DNA of 64,000 nucleotides from Ideonella dechloratans (GTDB lineage Bacteria > Pseudomonadota > Gammaproteobacteria > Burkholderiales > Burkholderiaceae_C), in the NCBI RefSeq assembly GCF_021049305.1, contig NZ_CP088081.1, forward strand, positions 1,612,001 to 1,676,000, written 5' to 3'. Each line of letters begins with the position of its first letter. Positions within the stretch are counted from its first letter, which is position 1. Shown in pieces: positions 54,289 to 62,628 of the stretch. Both the position numbers and the translations under genes were made by a program. The notes below the pieces were generated by a model. That model saw only the letters and a program-made list of their open reading frames with translations, was not told the origin of the DNA and searched no databases.

Positions 54289-56403
54289 ATGACCGAAGTC
54301 TCCGAGCCCCAGACGGCCGCTGTCGCGATGCCGCCGCTGCTCAACCGCGAACTGGCCATCCTCGCCTTCAACCGCCGGGTGCTGGCCCAGGCCCAGCGTC
54401 CGGACGTGCCGCTGCTGGAGCGACTGCGCTACATCACCATCGTCTCGTCGAACCTGGACGAGTTCTTCGAGGTGCGCTTTGCCGACGTGCTGGATGCCGC
54501 GCGTGCGGCCGGCAGTGAGGCGGCCTGGCGGGATGTGTCGGCCACCGCGGCGCGCGCGCATGCCCTGGCCGACGAGCAGTACCGCATCTTCAACACCGAG
54601 GTGATGCCGGCCCTGCGCCGCCACGGCATCGAGATCATCAACCACGCCGAGCGCACGCCGGCCCAGAAGGCCTGGGTGGCGCGCTTCTTCGAGCGCGAGG
54701 TGCGGCCGCTGCTGATCCCGGTCGGGCTGGATCCGGCCCATCCCTTCCCGCAGGTCGCCAACAAGACGCTGAACTTCATCGCCCGCCTGGGCGGGCGCGA
54801 CGCCTTCGGCCGCGAAAGCACCATCGCCATCGTCAAGGTGCCGCGCGTGCTGCGCCGGGTCATCCGCATGCCCGACGAGGTCTGCGCGCCGGGGCAGCAG
54901 GGCTTCGTGCTGCTGTCCAGTGTCATCCGCGCCCACCTGCAGGAGCTCTTTCCCGGCCGCACGGTGGAATCCTTCTCGCAGTTCCGCGTCACCCGCGATT
55001 CGGACCTGGACGTGGATGAGGAGGACGTGACCAACCTGCGCCAGGCCCTGCGTCGCGGCCTGACCACCCGCCAGTTCGGCAAGGCCATCCGCATGGAGGT
55101 GGTGGCCACCTGCCCGCCGGAGCTGTCCAAGCTCCTGCTCGACGAGTTCGACCTGCCCGAGGCCGCGCTGCACCGGGTGGATGGCCCGGTCAACCTGGTG
55201 CGCCTGACCCAGTTGATCGACCAAGTGGTCCCGGTGCCGGGGGTGGCGCTGACCTTCCCGCCCTTCGAGCCGGGCTGGCCGGAGCGGCGGCTGCCGCGGG
55301 GCAAGGACTTCTTCGCCCTGCTGCGCGAGCGCGACGTGATGCTGCACCACCCGTTCGAGAGCTTCGACCCGGTGGTGGAGTTCCTGCGCCAGGCGGTCAA
55401 CGACCCGGACGTGCTGGCCATCCGCCAGACCATCTACCGCACCGGCGCCAAGTCCGAGCTGATGGACCTGCTGATCGAGGGCGCGCGCCGCGGCAAGGAG
55501 GTGATGGCCGTGGTGGAGCTCAAGGCCCGCTTCGACGAAGAGGCCAACATCAACTGGGCCGAGCGCCTGGAGGCGGTGGGGGCGCAGGTGGTCTACGGCA
55601 TCGTCGGCCTGAAGACCCACGCCAAGCTGCTGCTGGTGACGCGGCGCGAGAGCGGCGGCAAGGCCGGCCCGCGCCTGCGCCGCTATGTGCACCTGTCCAC
55701 CGGCAACTACAACCCGCGCACCGCGCGGCTGTACACCGACGTGGGCTTCCTGACGGCCGACCCCGGCATCACGGCCGATGCCGATGCGGTGTTCCAGCAG
55801 ATCGCCAGCCTCACGCGGGTGAAGCCGCCGCGCCACCTGCTGACCGCACCCTTCGTGCTGCACCGTCGCCTGGTGCGGCAGATGGCCGAGGTGGCCGACG
55901 CCGCGCGTGCGGGCAAGCCCGCCCGCATCGTCGCCAAGTTCAATGCCCTGACCGACCCGGGCCTGATCCAGGCCCTGATCGCCGCCGGGCAGGCGGGTGT
56001 CAAGATCGACCTGATCGTGCGCGGCGCCTGCATGTTGCCGCCGGGTCTGCCGGGGCTGACCGAGAACATCCGGGTGCGCTCCATCGTGGGCCGCTTCCTG
56101 GAGCACACCCGCGTCATCTATTTCCGCTGGGGTGAGGGCGAGGACGACGAGGTGCTCTACCTGTCCAGTGCCGACTGGATGAGCCGCAACATGTTCCGCC
56201 GCATCGAGCTGGCCTGGCCGGTCCACGACCCCAAGCTGCGGCAGCGCATCATCGACGAGTGCCTGGTGCCCTACCTGCACGACGCCCAGGACGCCTGGGA
56301 GCAACTGCCGGACGGCCAGTACCGGCGCGTGGGCGAGTCGGGGCCCAGCGCACAGCAGGCGCTGATGCGCCGCCACGCGACACGGATCGGAGGAGGAGGA
56401 TGA
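54289..56403 (+). CDS. ppk: Polyphosphate kinase 1
   Basis: The 704-residue enzyme begins with the N domain (LLNRELAILAFNRRVL, SSNLDEFFEVRFA), and carries the autophosphorylated histidine in GLKTHAKLLLV (about residue 444), RRYVHLSTGNYN and a second conserved histidine in EHTRVIYFRWG. It reversibly makes polyphosphate from ATP at the inner membrane. Family alignment and the closeness of the PHO box allow the true start to be the ATG at 54328 (MPPLLNREL), thirteen codons later. The stop overlaps sixA by ATGA. Confidence 0.95.
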   Translation: MTEVSEPQTAAVAMPPLLNRELAILAFNRRVLAQAQRPDVPLLERLRYITIVSSNLDEFFEVRFADVLDAARAAGSEAAWRDVSATAARAHALADEQYRIFNTEVMPALRRHGIEIINHAERTPAQKAWVARFFEREVRPLLIPVGLDPAHPFPQVANKTLNFIARLGGRDAFGRESTIAIVKVPRVLRRVIRMPDEVCAPGQQGFVLLSSVIRAHLQELFPGRTVESFSQFRVTRDSDLDVDEEDVTNLRQALRRGLTTRQFGKAIRMEVVATCPPELSKLLLDEFDLPEAALHRVDGPVNLVRLTQLIDQVVPVPGVALTFPPFEPGWPERRLPRGKDFFALLRERDVMLHHPFESFDPVVEFLRQAVNDPDVLAIRQTIYRTGAKSELMDLLIEGARRGKEVMAVVELKARFDEEANINWAERLEAVGAQVVYGIVGLKTHAKLLLVTRRESGGKAGPRLRRYVHLSTGNYNPRTARLYTDVGFLTADPGITADADAVFQQIASLTRVKPPRHLLTAPFVLHRRLVRQMAEVADAARAGKPARIVAKFNALTDPGLIQALIAAGQAGVKIDLIVRGACMLPPGLPGLTENIRVRSIVGRFLEHTRVIYFRWGEGEDDEVLYLSSADWMSRNMFRRIELAWPVHDPKLRQRIIDECLVPYLHDAQDAWEQLPDGQYRRVGESGPSAQQALMRRHATRIGGGG

Positions 56404-56894
56404 GCATGGACCTGATCCTCTGGCGCCACGCCGAGGCCGAGGAACTGGCCGATGGCCTGGACGACCCGGCCCGCGGCCTCACCCCCAAGGGCGAGCGCCA
56501 CGCACGGCGGGTGGCCGACTGGCTCAACCGCTTCCTGCCGGCCACCACCAAGGTGCTGGTCAGCCCGGCCCTGCGCACCCAGCAGACGGCCGAGGCCCTG
56601 GGCCGGCGCTTCAAGGTGGTGGAGGCCCTGGGCCCGGAAGGCACGGTGGAAGGCCTGCTGGCCGCGGCGCGCTGGCCCGATGCCCGCGAGCCCGTGCTGG
56701 TGGTGGGCCACCAGCCCACGCTGGGTCTGACGGCGGCCTATCTGATGACCGGGCCGCGGTTCAACCCCGCGCAGGACGGCAGCCTGACGCCCTGGACCAT
56801 CAAGAAGGGCGGGGTCTGGTGGCTGCGTCACCGGCCGCGCCAGGACCGCGGCGAGGTGGTGCTGGTGGCGGTGAGAACCCCCGAGCAGATCTGA
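56400..56894 (+). CDS. sixA: SixA-like phosphohistidine phosphatase
   Basis: The 164-residue histidine-phosphatase protein has the catalytic RHAEAE (His10), the second-arm SPALRTQQTAEAL and the second histidine in VVGHQPTLG. It is the SixA branch, which removes phosphate from phosphohistidine proteins such as PTS-Ntr components; here the coupling to ppk (ATGA overlap, GGAGGAGGAGG site inside ppk) suggests a role near phosphate or polyphosphate metabolism. A canonical terminator follows. Confidence 0.88.
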   Translation: MSMDLILWRHAEAEELADGLDDPARGLTPKGERHARRVADWLNRFLPATTKVLVSPALRTQQTAEALGRRFKVVEALGPEGTVEGLLAAARWPDAREPVLVVGHQPTLGLTAAYLMTGPRFNPAQDGSLTPWTIKKGGVWWLRHRPRQDRGEVVLVAVRTPEQI

Positions 56895-56920
56895 CGCCTC
56901 GCCGTCCTGTATCCTTCAAG

Positions 56921-56957
56921 ACCGGCCGCACCGAGAGGGAGCGGCCGGTTCTTTTTC
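56921..56957 (+). terminator. Rho-independent terminator after sixA
   Basis: ACCGGCCGC (56921-56929) pairs perfectly with GCGGCCGGT (56941-56949) and is followed by TCTTTTT, the only textbook U-run terminator in the window. It ends 13 bases before the pstS-like start codon. Confidence 0.85.
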
Positions 56958-56969
56958 AGCAGTACCGAC

Positions 56970-58064
56970 ATGACGATGAATTTCAAGCCGCCGCGCACCG
57001 ATCGCCGGCGCGCACTGGGGCTGGTCCTGGGCAGTGGACTGGCGACAGGGCTGGGCCTGATCGGCCCGGGGCCCGCCTGGGGCGCCTCGGCCCGCGTGCA
57101 GGGGGCGGGTGCCACCTTCCCCTCCAAGGTCTATGCCCGCTGGGCGGCGGACTATGCCAGGCAGACCGGCGTGGATGTGCGCTACCAGCCCACCGGTTCG
57201 GGCAACGGCATCGAACAGGCCACGCGGCGCAGCGTGGATTTCGCCGGCAGCGATGTGCCGCTGGGGCCGGACGCCCTGGGCCAGAAGCGCCTGGTCCAGA
57301 TCCCCACCTGCGTGGGCGGCGTGGTGCCGGTGGTCAACGGCTTCGAGCCGGACCGGCTGCGGCTGACCGGCGAGGTGCTGGCCGCGATCTTCGCGGGCGA
57401 CATCCAGCGCTGGGACGATGCCCGCATCGCCACGCTCAATCCCGGCCTGAGCCTGCCCGCCCGGCGCATCGTGCGGGTGGTGCGGGGCGACAAGTCCGGC
57501 AGCACCGAGGGACTGACCCGCTACCTGGCGGGGCAGTCGCCGGCCTTCGCCAAGCAGGTGGGAGAGGGCGTCATGCCCGCCTGGCCGGGCGAGCCGCTGC
57601 GGGCCGAAGGCAACGACGGCATGTCCGCCCTGGTGCGGGCCACGCCGGGCGCCATCGGCTACGTGAGTTATGACCGTGTGGTGGCCGACGGCCTGGCCGG
57701 GGTGCGCCTGCGCAACCGCGAAGGCCGCTGGGTGGCCGCGTCGGAGGCGGGCTTCCGGGCCGCCATCCTGCACAGCCCCCTGTACCGCGATGGCAGCGAC
57801 ACCGCCAGCCTGATGGACATGCGCGGGCCCGACAGCTGGCCGCTGACCATGACCACCTTCGTGCTGCTGGACGCCGCACCGGCGACGGCCGCCGCCGTGG
57901 AGCCGGCCATGCGCTTCCTGTACTGGTGCTTCCTGCATGGGGATGCGCTGACCCAGGGCACCGGCTTCGCGCCACTGCCCACGGCGGTGCAGGCCCGGCT
58001 CACGGCCCGCTTCGCGCAGGTCAAGCCGCGGGATGGCCAGTTCCCGCATTACCTCAGCTTCTGA
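56970..58064 (+). CDS. pstS: PstS-like phosphate-binding protein
   Basis: The 364-residue periplasmic protein has an N-terminal signal with a twin-arginine-like TDRRRALGLVLGSG, then GAGATFPSKVYARWAADY, the phosphate-loop YQPTGSGNGI, the DFAGSDVPL segment and RGDKSGSTEGLTRYL, all PstS hallmarks. The late YWCFLHGDAL is typical too. It delivers phosphate to PstCAB, but no pstCAB or phoU is adjacent. The first two codons offer alternative ATGs (56970 or 56976). The terminator just upstream leaves almost no room for a promoter. Confidence 0.9.
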   Translation: MTMNFKPPRTDRRRALGLVLGSGLATGLGLIGPGPAWGASARVQGAGATFPSKVYARWAADYARQTGVDVRYQPTGSGNGIEQATRRSVDFAGSDVPLGPDALGQKRLVQIPTCVGGVVPVVNGFEPDRLRLTGEVLAAIFAGDIQRWDDARIATLNPGLSLPARRIVRVVRGDKSGSTEGLTRYLAGQSPAFAKQVGEGVMPAWPGEPLRAEGNDGMSALVRATPGAIGYVSYDRVVADGLAGVRLRNREGRWVAASEAGFRAAILHSPLYRDGSDTASLMDMRGPDSWPLTMTTFVLLDAAPATAAAVEPAMRFLYWCFLHGDALTQGTGFAPLPTAVQARLTARFAQVKPRDGQFPHYLSF

Positions 58065-58120
58065 TCCTGCCTGCCGCACCCGTGGCCCCGCTTCGGGGCT
58101 CTGGCATCATGCCGCCCACC

Positions 58121-59902
58121 ATGTCCGAACCCACTGTTGCGCGGCCTGCTCCGCACCTGCCCGCGGACGACGGCGTACCGCGCTGGCAGGGCCTGGCCTG
58201 GGTGCTGGCCCTGCTGCTGCTGGGGGCGGGCAGCTGGCTGCACCTGCAGCCGGCCTTGAACCAGTCCCTGTTCCTGAACCTCAACCACCTGGCAGGGGGC
58301 GTACATCCCGCCGCCGCGGGCCTGTGGGGCGGCCTGAGCGTCGCGGGCCTGGGCGTGTCGGCGGTGCTGGTGGTGCTGGCCCTGGACCGCACGCGGCGCC
58401 TGGCCTTGAATGCCCTGCTGTGGGGCGTGCCCCTGGGGCTGCTGTTCAGCCGTCTGCCCAAGGCCCTGATCGACAGCCCCCGGCCGGCCCGTTCGCTGGG
58501 CGTCCAGGCCATCGAGGTGATCGGCACGCCGCTGCTCAACCACGCCTCCATGCCCTCCGGCCATGCGCTCACCGCTGGCGCGGTGGCCACCGTGCTGGCG
58601 GCGGCGCTGGGCCTGCGGGGCTGGCGTGTGCTGCTGCCCTTTGTCCTCGCGGTGGCGGTGGCGCTCTCGCGCATCGCGGTCGGCGCGCACTGGCCGGCCG
58701 ATGTGCTGGCCGGCGCCGGCCTGGGCCTGGGGGTGGGGCTGCTGTCCCTGCGGCTGGCGGCCCGCTGGCCGGCGGCCTGGCTGGGAACGGCCAACGGCCA
58801 GCGCGGTCTGGCCGTGCTGGAATGGGGCCTGGCGGTGGCCGTGGCGGTGCTGCCGACCGGCTTGCCGGTGGCCGCCCCGTTGCAATGGACGCTGGCCTTC
58901 CTCGGGGTGTGCAGCGGCCTTTCGCGCTGGCGCCATGCCGGGGCCCCGGCCGGCACCGACCAGGCCGTGGCCCGGCTGGTGCTGCCTTCGCTGGCGGCAG
59001 GCCTGCTGCTGGCCATGCTGCTGCGCGAAGGCATGGGGGCGCAGCTGCTGACGGCGTTGGCGCAGGTGCCGCTGTGGGCCTGGCCGCTGGCGGTGGCCGG
59101 CCTGTGGGGCAGCTATGGGCTGCGGGCCGAACGCCTGCGACGGGAATGGGGCACCTGGGGGCGCACCCACCGGCCCGAGGCCCGCATGCCCAGCCTGTCC
59201 GACAGCGTGGACCTGTTCCTGACCCACAACGCCGCCCTGCTGCTGCTGCCCATGCGGGCCGGTGAGGCGGGCTATCCGTGGCTGCTCCATCGCCGCTTCG
59301 GCATTCCGGTGGCTGAATCGGTGCGCAGCCTGGTCTGGCTGCGCCTGCAGGACGCGCTGGTGCTCGCATTGCTGGGCCTGCTGGGCCTGGCGCCGGGACC
59401 GGCCTGGCTGCGGCTGGCCGGCGTGGCGGCGCTGGTGCTGCTGCTGTGGGGCCTGCTGCCCCGCCTGTCGCGCCAGCTGGGACAATGGTGGCCACGCTGG
59501 CAGGCCCTGCAGGGCACGCTGGTAGCCCACCGGGGTGACCTGACCGGCTGGGGTCTCTGTGTGGGCAACTGGCTGCTCAAGCTGGCGGTCCTGGGCGGCG
59601 TGCTGGCCCTGCTGGCCGGCCTGCCGGTCTGGCAGGGCTGGAGCGGGGCGGTGGCGGGTGAACTCGCCGCGGCCCTGCCCATCCAGGCCCCGGCCGGCCT
59701 GGGCAGCTACGAGGCCGCCATCTGGGCTGCGGGACAATGGGTGGGGGCCACGGTGCCGCCGGCCGTGCTGGCCGGTGCCGCGCTGGCGGTGCACACCCTG
59801 AGTCTCGTGACCGCCTTGCTGACCCCTTTGATCTACCGTGCCCTCTTGTGGGTGCAATCCCGCCGCTCATCGGCCGCGGGGCCTTCTTCTGCTCGACCAT
59901 GA
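58121..59902 (+). CDS. PAP2 phosphatase fused to LPG-synthase-type membrane domain
   Basis: The 593-residue polytopic protein has two parts. Residues about 20-225 form a PAP2 lipid-phosphate phosphatase with KALIDSPRP, PSGHALTAG and SRIAVGAHWPADVLAG (all three catalytic motifs intact). Residues about 290-590 resemble the lysylphosphatidylglycerol synthase/flippase TM domain (UPF0104), with HNAALLLLPMRAGEAGYPWLL and RLQDALVLALLG. PAP2 enzymes dephosphorylate lipid phosphates such as undecaprenyl pyrophosphate or phosphatidic acid; the second half may move the lipid. Start ATG 58121 is chosen; 58109 is an in-frame alternative. It overlaps the GT2 gene by ATGA. Confidence 0.82.
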   Translation: MSEPTVARPAPHLPADDGVPRWQGLAWVLALLLLGAGSWLHLQPALNQSLFLNLNHLAGGVHPAAAGLWGGLSVAGLGVSAVLVVLALDRTRRLALNALLWGVPLGLLFSRLPKALIDSPRPARSLGVQAIEVIGTPLLNHASMPSGHALTAGAVATVLAAALGLRGWRVLLPFVLAVAVALSRIAVGAHWPADVLAGAGLGLGVGLLSLRLAARWPAAWLGTANGQRGLAVLEWGLAVAVAVLPTGLPVAAPLQWTLAFLGVCSGLSRWRHAGAPAGTDQAVARLVLPSLAAGLLLAMLLREGMGAQLLTALAQVPLWAWPLAVAGLWGSYGLRAERLRREWGTWGRTHRPEARMPSLSDSVDLFLTHNAALLLLPMRAGEAGYPWLLHRRFGIPVAESVRSLVWLRLQDALVLALLGLLGLAPGPAWLRLAGVAALVLLLWGLLPRLSRQLGQWWPRWQALQGTLVAHRGDLTGWGLCVGNWLLKLAVLGGVLALLAGLPVWQGWSGAVAGELAAALPIQAPAGLGSYEAAIWAAGQWVGATVPPAVLAGAALAVHTLSLVTALLTPLIYRALLWVQSRRSSAAGPSSARP

Positions 59903-60924
59903 ACGCAACCGAACACACCGCTTCCGTCGCCCCCGTGCAGGCCCCGCCGCACCGTCTGTCGGTGGTGGTGCCCATGTACAACGAGATCGACAACGTCAAG
60001 CCGATGGTCGATGCGGTGCAGGACGCCCTGAAGGACTACCCGCACCCCTGGGAACTGGTGGTGGTGGACGATGGCAGCCGCGACGGCACCGGCCTGGCCC
60101 TGCAGCGCCACGCCAAGACGGTGGGGCCGCACATCCGCGTGGTGCGCCTGCTGCGCAACTTCCGCCAGACGGCCGCCATGCAGGCCGGCATCGACGCGGC
60201 CCGCGGTGATGTGATCGTGACCCTGGACGGCGACCTGCAGAACGACCCGCGCGACATCCCGCGCCTGGTGGCCCGTCTGCTCAACGACGATCTGGACCTG
60301 GTGGCCGGCTGGCGCAAGAACCGCCAGGACGGTTTCGCGATGCGCCGCCTGCCGTCGATGATCGCCAACCGGCTGATCCGCAAGACCACGGGCATGCAGT
60401 TCAAGGACCTGGGCTGCAGCCTCAAGGCCTTCCGGGCCTCGGTGCTCAAGGAAGTGCGCCTGTATGGCGAGATGCACCGCTTCATCCCCGCCTGGCTGTC
60501 CACCGTCACCTCGCCGGACCGCATGGCCGAGGAACCGGTGAACCACATGGCGCGCCAGTTCGGCGAATCCAAGTACGGCATCTCGCGCACCTTCCGGGTC
60601 ATCATCGACCTGCTGTCGGTCTACTTCTTCATGAACTTCGGCTCGCGGCCCGGCCACTTCTTCGGTGCGGTGGGCCTGGGCGTGGGCGGACTGGGCACGG
60701 CCATCCTGGGCTATCTGGCGGTGCTCAAGCTGCTGGGTGAGTCCATCGGCGGGCGGCCGCTGCTGTCGCTGGGCTTCTTCTGCGTGATGGGCGGGCTGCA
60801 GTTCCTGGTCACCGGGGTGCTGGCCGAACTGCTGATCCGCATCTACTACGACGGCAGCCATGCCCGCCAGTACCACGCGCTGCACGCGCCCGTCCTGGCC
60901 GACAGCGAGGGCTGGCACGCATGA
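59899..60924 (+). CDS. GT2 glycosyltransferase (ArnC/DPM1-like polyprenyl-phosphate type)
   Basis: The 341-residue protein has the N-terminal GT-A fold with SVVVPMYNEIDNV, VVVDDGSRDGT and the metal site TLDGDLQNDP, then the FKDLGCSLKAFR and GESKYGISRTFRVIIDLL elements typical of the DPMS/ArnC branch, and two C-terminal membrane helices (about residues 243-270 and 285-310). Such enzymes load a sugar onto undecaprenyl phosphate on the cytoplasmic face. Both ends overlap neighbours by ATGA, so it is coupled to the PAP2 fusion and to the ArnT-like transferase. The sugar is unknown. Confidence 0.88.
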   Translation: MNATEHTASVAPVQAPPHRLSVVVPMYNEIDNVKPMVDAVQDALKDYPHPWELVVVDDGSRDGTGLALQRHAKTVGPHIRVVRLLRNFRQTAAMQAGIDAARGDVIVTLDGDLQNDPRDIPRLVARLLNDDLDLVAGWRKNRQDGFAMRRLPSMIANRLIRKTTGMQFKDLGCSLKAFRASVLKEVRLYGEMHRFIPAWLSTVTSPDRMAEEPVNHMARQFGESKYGISRTFRVIIDLLSVYFFMNFGSRPGHFFGAVGLGVGGLGTAILGYLAVLKLLGESIGGRPLLSLGFFCVMGGLQFLVTGVLAELLIRIYYDGSHARQYHALHAPVLADSEGWHA

Positions 60925-62582
60925 GGCTGGGCTCGCCGATGTCCGGCGCTCGCCTGACGCGCCTGGAGTGGCTGGCGCTGGCCGGCCTGCTGCTGGCGCT
61001 GGCGCTGTGGGCGCTGGGCGCCACGCCGCTGTTCGACGTGGACGAGGGCGCCTTCAGCGAGGCCACCCGCGAGATGATCGTGCACCACGACTGGATGCAC
61101 ACCACGCTCAACGGCGAGCCGCGTTTCGACAAGCCCATCGGCGTGTACTGGCTGCAGGCGATCAGCGTCAGCCTGTTCGGCGTGCGCGAGTTCGCCTTCC
61201 GCCTGCCTTCGGCCCTGTCGGCCTGGGGCTGGTCGCTGGCCCTGGTGGCCTTTGCCCTGCCGCGCCTGGGCCGGCAGGTGGCGGTGGCGGCCGGGGTGAT
61301 CCTGGCCACGTGCCTGGGCGTGCTGGCCATCGGCCGAGCCGCCACGGCGGATGCGCTGCTGAACCTGCTGCTGACCTTGACGGCGCTGGATGCCTGGCGC
61401 TGGCTGGAAGCGCAGAACCGCGGTGAGGCGGGCAGGGCGCCCTTGCGCCGCGCCTACGCCTGGATGGGCATGGGCCTGCTGGTCAAGGGCCCGGTGGCGG
61501 TGGTGGTGCCCGGTGCCGCCCTGGTGCTGTGGCTGGCGCTGTCGCTGCCCTGGCGCGAGGCCCTGCGCCGGCTGGGCCGCGCGGCGGGCGACGGCTGGGG
61601 CTGGGCCCTGCTGCTGGGCATTGCCGTGCCCTGGTATGCCTACGAACTGCACCGCGATGGCCAGGCTTTCATCGACGGCTTCCTGATCCGCCACAACCTG
61701 GCGCGCTACAGCAGCCCGCTGGAGAAGCATGGCGGCAGCATCGGCTACTACTTCGTGGTGCTGCCCCTCTTGCTGCTGCCCTGGACGCCGCTGCTGGCCA
61801 GCGTGGTGGTGGGCGTGCGCCGCCACTGGGCCGATCCGATGCAGCGCTTCCTGCTGGTGTGGGGCGGCTTCGTGCTGGTGTTCTTCTCGCTGTCAGGCAC
61901 CAAGCTGCCGCATTACGTGCTGTATGGCGCCAGCCCCTTCGTGCTGCTGATGGCCATGGCGCTGGTGCAGGCCGGCACGGCCATGCGGGCGGCGCTCACG
62001 GTGTGCCTGCTGCTGTTGCTGGCCCTGCTGTGTGGCAGTGCCGCCACGCTGCACCTGTGGGCACCCGGCGTGGTGAAACCGCCGCTCTACCGAGCCCTGC
62101 TGCTGGGGCAGCAGGCCTCGCCCTGGCTGGTGTGGGTCAGTGGCATGGCGGCGCTGGCCGTGCTGTTCCTGATGACCCAGCTCAGCCGACCGGGCCTCAC
62201 CCTGCTGTGGCGCAGCGGCTCGGCGGCCGTGCTGCTGTCGCTGGTCAGCCTGGGGGTGGCCTTGCCCTGGTGGGGTGATCTCTTGCAGGGACCGATCAAG
62301 CGGGCGGCCGAGGTGGCCCGGCAGCGGCCGGAACCTGCGGTGCAATGGGGCCTGCACCAGCCCAGTTTCGCGGTGTACCGTGAAGAGGAGGCGCCGCGCC
62401 GGGCGCCCCGGGATGGTGAGCTGGCCCTGGTTCGGCTTGACCAGCTGCCGGCCCTGATGGCCCAGGTGGGCGGGCGCTACAGCACGCTGTACGCCGAGCG
62501 CGGTTACGCCCTCATTCTGTGGCGGGCGTCTTCCGCCCCCGCCGAGCCTTCGGTGGCCCAGGCGCCGATGACGGCGCCCTGA
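60921..62582 (+). CDS. ArnT-like (GT83/PMT) glycosyltransferase
   Basis: The 553-residue membrane protein has about 12 helices and the GT-C N-terminal signature DVDEGAFSEATREMIVHHDW followed by RFDKPIGVYWLQ, as in ArnT and related PMT enzymes. These take a sugar from undecaprenyl phosphate on the periplasmic face and add it to lipid A or a protein. The preceding GT2 gene is the expected partner that makes the donor. No arnA, arnB or arnD genes for aminoarabinose are present, so the sugar is probably different. A strong hairpin ends the operon. Confidence 0.88.
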   Translation: MRLGSPMSGARLTRLEWLALAGLLLALALWALGATPLFDVDEGAFSEATREMIVHHDWMHTTLNGEPRFDKPIGVYWLQAISVSLFGVREFAFRLPSALSAWGWSLALVAFALPRLGRQVAVAAGVILATCLGVLAIGRAATADALLNLLLTLTALDAWRWLEAQNRGEAGRAPLRRAYAWMGMGLLVKGPVAVVVPGAALVLWLALSLPWREALRRLGRAAGDGWGWALLLGIAVPWYAYELHRDGQAFIDGFLIRHNLARYSSPLEKHGGSIGYYFVVLPLLLLPWTPLLASVVVGVRRHWADPMQRFLLVWGGFVLVFFSLSGTKLPHYVLYGASPFVLLMAMALVQAGTAMRAALTVCLLLLLALLCGSAATLHLWAPGVVKPPLYRALLLGQQASPWLVWVSGMAALAVLFLMTQLSRPGLTLLWRSGSAAVLLSLVSLGVALPWWGDLLQGPIKRAAEVARQRPEPAVQWGLHQPSFAVYREEEAPRRAPRDGELALVRLDQLPALMAQVGGRYSTLYAERGYALILWRASSAPAEPSVAQAPMTAP

Positions 62583-62591
62583 GCCGGCGCA

Positions 62592-62622
62592 CCTTCCCTG
62601 GACTGGAGTCAGCCAGGGAAGG
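62592..62622. terminator. Two-way hairpin between ArnT-like gene and pagL
   Basis: CCTTCCCTGG (62592-62601) pairs perfectly with CCAGGGAAGG (62613-62622), loop of 11, between the convergent stop codons at 62582 and 62629. There is no U-run. Confidence 0.6.
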
Positions 62623-62628
62623 CCCGGA

